64,000 bases of DNA, from assembly GCF_001659605.2 (NCBI RefSeq), contig NC_035166.2, positions 17,131,003-17,195,002 of the forward strand. Reading direction: 5' to 3'. A program made the translations under genes and the position numbers. The notes beneath the pieces were generated by a model. That model had not been told where the DNA came from, ran no database searches, and worked only from the letters and a program-made list of their open reading frames with translations. The DNA comes from Manihot esculenta. Taxonomy: Eukaryota > Streptophyta > Magnoliopsida > Malpighiales > Euphorbiaceae. Numbering within the stretch: position 1 is the first letter of the stretch; every line of letters begins with the position of its first letter. Shown piece by piece: positions 57,001-64,000 of this stretch.

Positions 57001-60000
57001 TTTATTTTATTAAAAAAATCAAAGTATTGTTTAGTGATAAAATAAATTTATATTATTCATAATTAATTTGAAAATTTACTTATTTAAAAAATTTAATATC
57101 TATCGGTGTTGGGACAAAAAATTGTAGCGATTAAAATAGTATAAAAATGAAAAAAATTTATAAATATAATTGTTGATGTGAATATTTTGTGTAGAAAAAA
57201 TATTAGGAAATGGAGAAAAAATTATTTAGTTAAATTTATTTTATTAAAAAAATTAAAGTATTGGTTAGTGGTGAAATAAATTTATATTATTTATTATTTA
57301 TAATTAATTTTAAAATTTAGTTATTTAAAAAGTTGAATATCTATGGGTGTTGCAACAAAAAATTGTAGGAATTAAAATAGTATAAAAGTAGAAAAAATTT
57401 ATAAATATAAAAATTAGTGTCAATATTTTGTGTAGGCAAAATATTAGGAGATGGAAAAATATATTTAGTTTAATTTATTTTATTAAAAAGATAAAAGTAT
57501 TGTTTAGTAGTGAAATAAATTTATATTATTCATAATTAATCTAAAATTTGAGTTATTTAAAAAATTTAATATTTATAGTGTGTTGGAAAAAAAATTGTAG
57601 GGACTAAAATAGTATAAGAGTAAGAAAAATTTATAAATATAAATTTTATTGTGAATATTTTGTGTAGGAAAAATATTAGAAGATGGAAAAAATTATTTAG
57701 TTAAATTTATTTTATTAAAAACATTATAGTATTGTTTAGTGGTAAAATAAATTTATATTATTTATAATTAATCCGAGAATCTAATTATTTAAAAAATTTA
57801 ATATATATAGCGCATTGATAAAAAAATTATAAGGATTGAAATAATATAAAAGTATGAAAAGTTTATAAATATAAATACTAAGTGTAAATATTTTGTGTAG
57901 GAAAAATATTTGGAGATGGGAAAAAATTTATTTAGTTAAATTTATTTTATTAAAAAATTAATGTATTGTTTAGTGGTGAAATAAATTTATATTATTCATA
58001 ATTAATTTGAAACTTTAGTCATTTAAAAAATTTAATATCTATGGGTTTGTAAAAATAATATTATGGATTAAAATAGTATAAAAGTAGAAAGAATTTATAA
58101 ATATAAATGTTGTTGTGAATATTTTTGAAGGAAAAATATTATGAGATGATAAAAAAAATTTTAGTTAAATTTATTTTATTAGAAAAAATAAAGTATTGTT
58201 CAGTGGTGAAATAAATTTATATCATTCATAATTATGAAAATTTAGTTATTTAAAAAATTTAATATCTATATCATTCATAATTATGAAAATTTAGTTATTT
58301 AAAAAATTTAATATCGAGCACTGGATAAAAAATTGCAGGGATAAAAATAGTACAAAAGTAGAAAAATTTACAAATATAAATATTCTGGAGGAAAAAAAAA
58401 TAGTATAAAAGTAGAAAAATTTACAAATATAAATGTTGTGGAGGAAAAAAATTAGAAAATAGGGAAAAAATTATTTAGTTAAATTTATTGTATTAAAAAA
58501 TTGTAGTATTTTTCAGTGGTGAAATAAATTTATAATATTCATAATTAATTTGAAAATTTAGTAATTTAAAAATTTTAATATATATAGGGTTTTGAGAAAA
58601 AATTGTAAGGATTAAAATAGTATAAAGTAGGAATAATTTATACATATAAATGTTGTTGTAAATATTTTGTCTAGAAAAAATATTAAGATTAAAAAAATTA
58701 GAGTATTGTTTAGTGGCGAAATAAATTTATATTATTTATAAATAATTTGAAAATTTAGTTATTTAAAGAATTATATATGTATGGGTGCTGTGACAAAATT
58801 TTATAGGGATTAAAAGAGTATAAAATAAGAATAATTTACAAATATAAATGTTTTTATAAATATTTTGTGTAGAAAAAATATTAGAAGATGGGAAAAAATT
58901 ATTTAGTTTAATTTATTTTATTAAAAAAATTAAAATATTGTTTAGTGCTTAAAATAAATTTATATTATTCATAATTAATTTGAAACTTTAGTTATTTAAA
59001 AAATTTAATATCTATGGGTTTGTAAAAAAAATATTATGGATTAAAATAGTATAAAAGTAGAAAGAATTTATAAATATAAATATTGTTGTCAATATTTTCT
59101 GAAGGAAAAATATTATGAGATGAGAAAAAATTTTTTAGTTAAATTTATTTTGTTAGAAAAATTAAAGTATTGTTCAGTGGTGAAATAAATTTATATTATT
59201 CATTTTTATGAAAATTTAGTTATTTAAAAATTTAATATCTATATCATTCATAGTTATAAAAATTTAGTTATTTAAAAAATTTAATATCGAGCACTGGTTA
59301 AAAAATTGCATGGATAAAAATCGTATAAAAGTAGAAAAATTTACAAATATAAATGTTGTGGAGGAAAAAAAATAGTATAAAAGTGAAAATTTACAAATAT
59401 AAATGTTGTGGAAGAAAAAAATTAGAAGATGGGAAAAAATTATTTAGTTAAATTTATTGTACTAAAAAATTGTAGTATTTTTCAGTGGTGAAATAAATTT
59501 ATATTATTCATAATTAATTTGAAATTTTAGTAATTTAAAATTTTTAATATATATAGGGTTTTGAGAAAAAATTGTAAGGATTAAAATAGTATAAAAGTAG
59601 AAAAAATTTATACATATAAATGTTGTTGTAAATATTTTGTTTAGAAAAAATATTAAGATTAAAAAAAATTAGAATATTGTTTAGTGGCGAAATAAATTTA
59701 TATTATTTATAAATAATTTGAAAATTTAGTTATTGAAAGAATTATATATGTATGGGTGCTGTGACAAAATTTTATAGGGATTAAAAGAGTATAAAATAAG
59801 AATAATTTACAAATATAAATGTTTTTATAAATATTTTGTGTAGAAAAAATATTAGGATATGGGAAAAAATTATTTAGTTTAATTTATTTTATTAAAAAAA
59901 TTAAAATATTGTTTAGTGCTTAAAATAAATTTATATTATTCATAATTAATTTGAAACTTTAGTTATTTAAAAATTTTAATATCTATGGGTTTGTAAAAAA

Positions 60001-61402
60001 AATATTATGGATTAAAATAGTATAAAAGTAGAAAGAATTTATAAATATAAATGTTGTTGTGAATATTTTCTGAAGGAAAAATATTATGAGATGAGAAAAA
60101 AAATTTTAGTTAAATTTAATTTATTAGAAAAATTAAAGTATTGTTCAGTGGATTTAGTTATTTAAAAAATTTAATATCTATATCATTCATAATTATGAAA
60201 ATTTAGTTATTTAAAAAATTTAATATCTATATCATTCATAATTATGAAAATTTAGTTATTTAAAAAAGTTAATATCGAGCATTGGATAAAAAATTGCAGG
60301 GATAAAAATAGTATAAAAGTAGAAAAATTTACAAATATAAATGTTGTGGAGGAAAACAAATAGTATAAAAGTAGAAAAATTTACAAATATAAATGTTGAG
60401 GAGGAAAGAAATTAGAAGATGGGAAAAAATTATTTAGTTAAATTTATTGTATAAAACATTGTAGTATTTTTTAGTGGTGAAATAAATTTATATTATTCAT
60501 AATTAATTTGAAAATTTAGTAATTTAAAAATTTTAATATATATAGGGTTTTGAGAAAAAATTGTAAGGATTAAAATAGTATAAAAGTAGAAAAAATTTAT
60601 ACAGATAAATGTTATTGTAAATATTTTGTCTAGGAAAACTATTAAGAGATGGGAAAAAATAATTTAGTTAAATTTATTTTATTAAAAAAAATTAGAGCAT
60701 TGTTTTGTGGTGAAATAAATTTAAATTATTTATAAATAATTTATATTATTTATAATTAATTTAAAAGTTTAATTATTTAAAAAATTTAATATATACAGGG
60801 TGTTGGGACAAAAAATTGTAGGATTAAAATAGTATAAAAGTAGAAAAAATTCATAAATTTAAATGTTGTTGTGAATATTTTGTGTAGGAAAAATATTAGG
60901 AGATGACGAAAAAATTATGTAGTTAAATTTATTTTATTATAAAAATTAAAGTATTGTTTAGTGGTGAAATAAATTTATATTATTCATAATTAATTTGTAA
61001 ATTTAGTTATTTAAAAAATTTAATATATATAGGGTGTTATGACAAAAAAATTGTAGAGATTAAAGTATAAATTAAGAAAATTTTATAAATATAAATTTTA
61101 TTGTGAATATTTTGTGTAGGAAAAATATTAGGAGATGGGAAAAACTTATTAGGAGATGGAAAAAAATTATTTAGTTAAATTTATTTTATATTAAAAATTA
61201 AAGTATTGTTTAGTGGTGAAATAATTTTATATTATTCATGATTAATCTGAAAATTTAGTTATTTAAAAAATTAATATATATAGATTGTTGTGACAAAAAA
61301 TTGTAGGGATTAAAATAGTATAAAAGTAGGAAAGGTTTATAAATATAAATGTTGTTGTGAATATTTTGGGTAGGAAAAATATTAAGAAATGAGGAAAAAT
61401 TA
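57001..61402 (-). repeat. Minus-oriented satellite, fourth block
   Basis: The first part completes copy 1 of the 4.7 kb duplication (to about 57957). Copy 2 starts at about 57957. A higher-order period of about 972 bp is visible, for example 58984 against 59956. Confidence 0.95.
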
Positions 61403-61710
61403 TGATGTCCTGAGATCTAGAAAATAGGGTTTACAGTACATGTGTAAGCTTGGTTAGGGAAAATCACCTCTCTTCCCATTTATCCTTTTTCCTTTTGTCT
61501 GCTAGTGACGTATAACTGCCTCCCTGCTACGGTGCACCTATCTCTGTCACTCAGACCATACTTACGGATGGGTCAGAGCACCCCTTCATGTCAAGCAGCC
61601 ATTTAATTCCTCTCGACGTGCGTGCTGACAAGGCTGCAATGTGACTGGGACATTTATTTAAATTTAGTTAAATTTAGTTAAATCAAAGTGACTGGGACAA
61701 GGCTGCAATA
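61403..61710 (-). repeat. E1 LTR 3'-end fragment, second copy, with scrambled edge
   Basis: Nearly identical to 56677-56983, including the repeated GTGACTGGGACAAGGCTGC (61688-61706). It lies about 4.72 kb downstream, as expected for tandem duplication. Confidence 0.93.
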
Positions 61711-64000
61711 TTCACATTTAGTTAAATTTATTTTATTAAAAAAATCAAAGTATTGTTTAGTGATAAAATAAATTTATATTATTCATAATTAATTTGAAAA
61801 TTTACTTATTTAAAAAATTTAATATCTATCGGTGTTGGGACAAAAAATTGTAGCGATTAAAATAGTATAAAAATGAAAAAAATTTATAAATATAATTGTT
61901 GATGTGAATATTTTGTGTAGAAAAAATATTAGGAAATGGAGAAAAAATTATTTAGTTAAATTTATTTTATTAAAAAAATTAAAGTATTGGTTAGTGGTGA
62001 AATAAATTTATATTATTTATTATTTATAATTAATTTTAAAATTTAGTTATTTAAAAAGTTGAATATCTATGGGTGTTGCAACAAAAAATTGTAGGAATTA
62101 AAATAGTATAAAAGTAGAAAAAATTTATAAATATAAAAATTAGAGTCAATATTTTGTGTAGGCAAAATATTAGGAGATGGAAAAATATATTTAGTTTAAT
62201 TTATTTTATTAAAAAGATAAAAGTATTGTTTAGTAGTGAAATAAATTTATATTATTCATAATTAATCTAAAATTTGAGTTATTTAAAAAATTTAATATTT
62301 ATAGTGTGTTGGAAAAAAAATTGTAGGGACTAAAATAGTATAAGAGTAAGAAAAATTTATAAATATAAATTTTATTGTGAATATTTTGTGTAGGAAAAAT
62401 ATTAGAAGATGGAAAAAATTATTTAGTTAAATTTATTTTATTAAAAACATTATAGTATTGTTTAGTGGTAAAATAAATTTATATTATTTATAATTAATCC
62501 GAGAATTTAATTATTTAAAAAATTTAATATATATAGCGCATTGATAAAAAAATTATAAGGATTGAAATAATATAAAAGTATGAAAAGTTTATAAATATAA
62601 ATACTAAGTGTAAATATTTTGTGTAGGAAAAATATTTGGAGATGGGAAAAAATTTATTTAGTTAAATTTCTTTTATTAAAAAATTAAATTATTGTTTAGT
62701 GGTGAAAAAAATTTATATTATTCATAATTAATCTTAAATTTTAGTTATTTAAAAAATTGAAGATCCATAAAGTGTTGTGACAAAAAATTGTAGGATTAAA
62801 ATACTATAAAAAGTAAAAAAAGTTTATAAATATAAATATTGTTGTAAATATTTTGTGTAGGAAAAATATTAGAAGATGTGTAAAAAATTATTTATTTAAA
62901 TTTATTTTATTAAAAAATTAATGTATTACTTAGTGGTGAAATAAATTTATATTATTCATAATTAATCTGAAACTTTAGTTATTTAAAAAATTTAATATAT
63001 GGAGTGTTGTGGCAAAAAATTGTAATGATTAAAATAGTATAAGGTAGGAAAAAATTTATAAAAATAAATATTTTTGTAAATTTTTTGTTTAGAAAAATAT
63101 TAGGAAATAGGAAAAAAATTATTTAAAAAAATCAAAGAATTGTTTAGTGATCAAATAAATTTATATTATTCATAATTAATTTAAAATTTTAATTATTTAA
63201 AAAATTTAATATCTATCGGTGTTGGAAAAAAAATTATAGGGATTAAAATAGTATAAAAATAAAAAAAAATTTATAAATATAATTGTTGATGTGAATATTT
63301 TGTGTAGAAAAAATATTAGGAAATGAGAAAAAATTATTTAGTTAAATTTATTTTATTAAAAAATTAAAGTATTATTTAGTAGTGAAATAAATTTATATTA
63401 TTTATTATTTATAATTAATTTTAAAATTTAGTTATTTAAAAAGTTGAATATCTATGGGGTTGCGACAAAAAATTGTACGAATTAAAATAGTATAAAAGTA
63501 GAAAAAATTTATAAATATAAAAGTTTGCGTTAATTTTTGTGTAGAAAAAATATTAGGGGAGGAGAAAAATTATTTAGTTAAATTTATTTTATTAAAAAAT
63601 TAAAGATAGCTTAATGGTGAAAAAAATTTATATTGTTTATAATTAATCTGAAAATTTAGTTATTTAAAAAATTGAATAAATAAAGGATGTTGTGGTAAAA
63701 AATTGTAGGGATTAAAATAGTATAAAAGTACGAAAAATTTATAAATATAAATATTGTTATTAATATTTTGTGTAGGAAAAATATTAGAAGATTGTGAGAA
63801 AATTATTTAGTTAAATTTATTTTATTAAAAAAATTAATGTATTGTTTAGTGGTGAGATAAATTTATATTATTTATAATTAATCTGAAAATTTAGTTATTT
63901 AAAAAATTGAATAAATAAAGGATGTTGTGGTAAAAAATTGTAGGAATTAAAATAGTATAAAAGTATGAAAAATTTATAAATATAAATATTGTTATGAATA
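61711..64000 (-). repeat. Minus-oriented satellite, last block
   Basis: Finishes copy 2 of the duplication at about 62680, then single monomers to the window end. No other feature seen. Confidence 0.95.

Noticed and set aside
1..64000. Calling the satellite centromeric
   Set aside because: AT content, length and Tat insertions are compatible, but position cannot be judged without CENH3 ChIP or FISH.

Overview
This window is plant nuclear DNA, almost certainly from an angiosperm, and consists entirely of repeats. The evidence is Tekay/Del-type chromovirus and Tat-type Ty3/gypsy retrotransposons, an L1-type LINE with a DUF4283/CCHC ORF1, iMet-tRNA primer sites, GT-AG introns, and tens of kilobases of a very AT-rich satellite. 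I see no ordinary host gene, no tRNA or rRNA gene, and nothing bacterial. The species cannot be fixed from this sequence alone.

Layout. 1-3344 is an AT-rich satellite with a monomer of about 225-235 bp, in the orientation called + here. 3345-36814 is an old, broken Tat-lineage Ty3/gypsy element (E1). Its 5' LTR, gag, two RNase H domains and integrase lie on the left. Its integrase C-terminus, a tandem-repeat 3' region, an antisense spliced accessory gene (two copies separated by 298 bp of satellite) and the 3' LTR lie on the right. E1 lacks protease and reverse transcriptase. Its integrase is interrupted twice: by a 0.8 kb repeat called X (6908-7713) and by a 21 kb Tekay-like element E2 (7868-28958, target duplication GCACT). 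E2 carries a second Tekay-like element E3 in reverse orientation inside its 5' LTR (8514-18345, target duplication CATTG). E2 also carries a 2.1 kb probable solo LTR near the end of its integrase (24179-26266, target duplication ATAAG). A second X copy sits in the antisense gene of E1 (31462-32264).

36815-40945 is + satellite, followed by a spacer of about 195 bp (40946-41140). From 41141 to the end the satellite runs in the opposite orientation. This minus array is interrupted by an internally deleted L1-like LINE (48069-52178, 14 bp target duplication) carrying four copies of a 773 bp segment of its ORF1. It is also interrupted by two copies (56677 and 61403) of the E1 LTR end still joined to the same satellite flank as at 36814. 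These show that the satellite grew by inversion and multi-kilobase duplication after E1 inserted.

How it works together. The inferred order is satellite, then E1, then X and E2, then E3 and the solo LTR, with satellite rearrangement continuing after E1. E3 is the best preserved: one open frame for gag-protease-RT-RNase H-integrase-chromodomain with five in-frame stops and no frameshift seen, but its integrase catalytic Glu is Lys. None of the elements looks autonomous as it stands.
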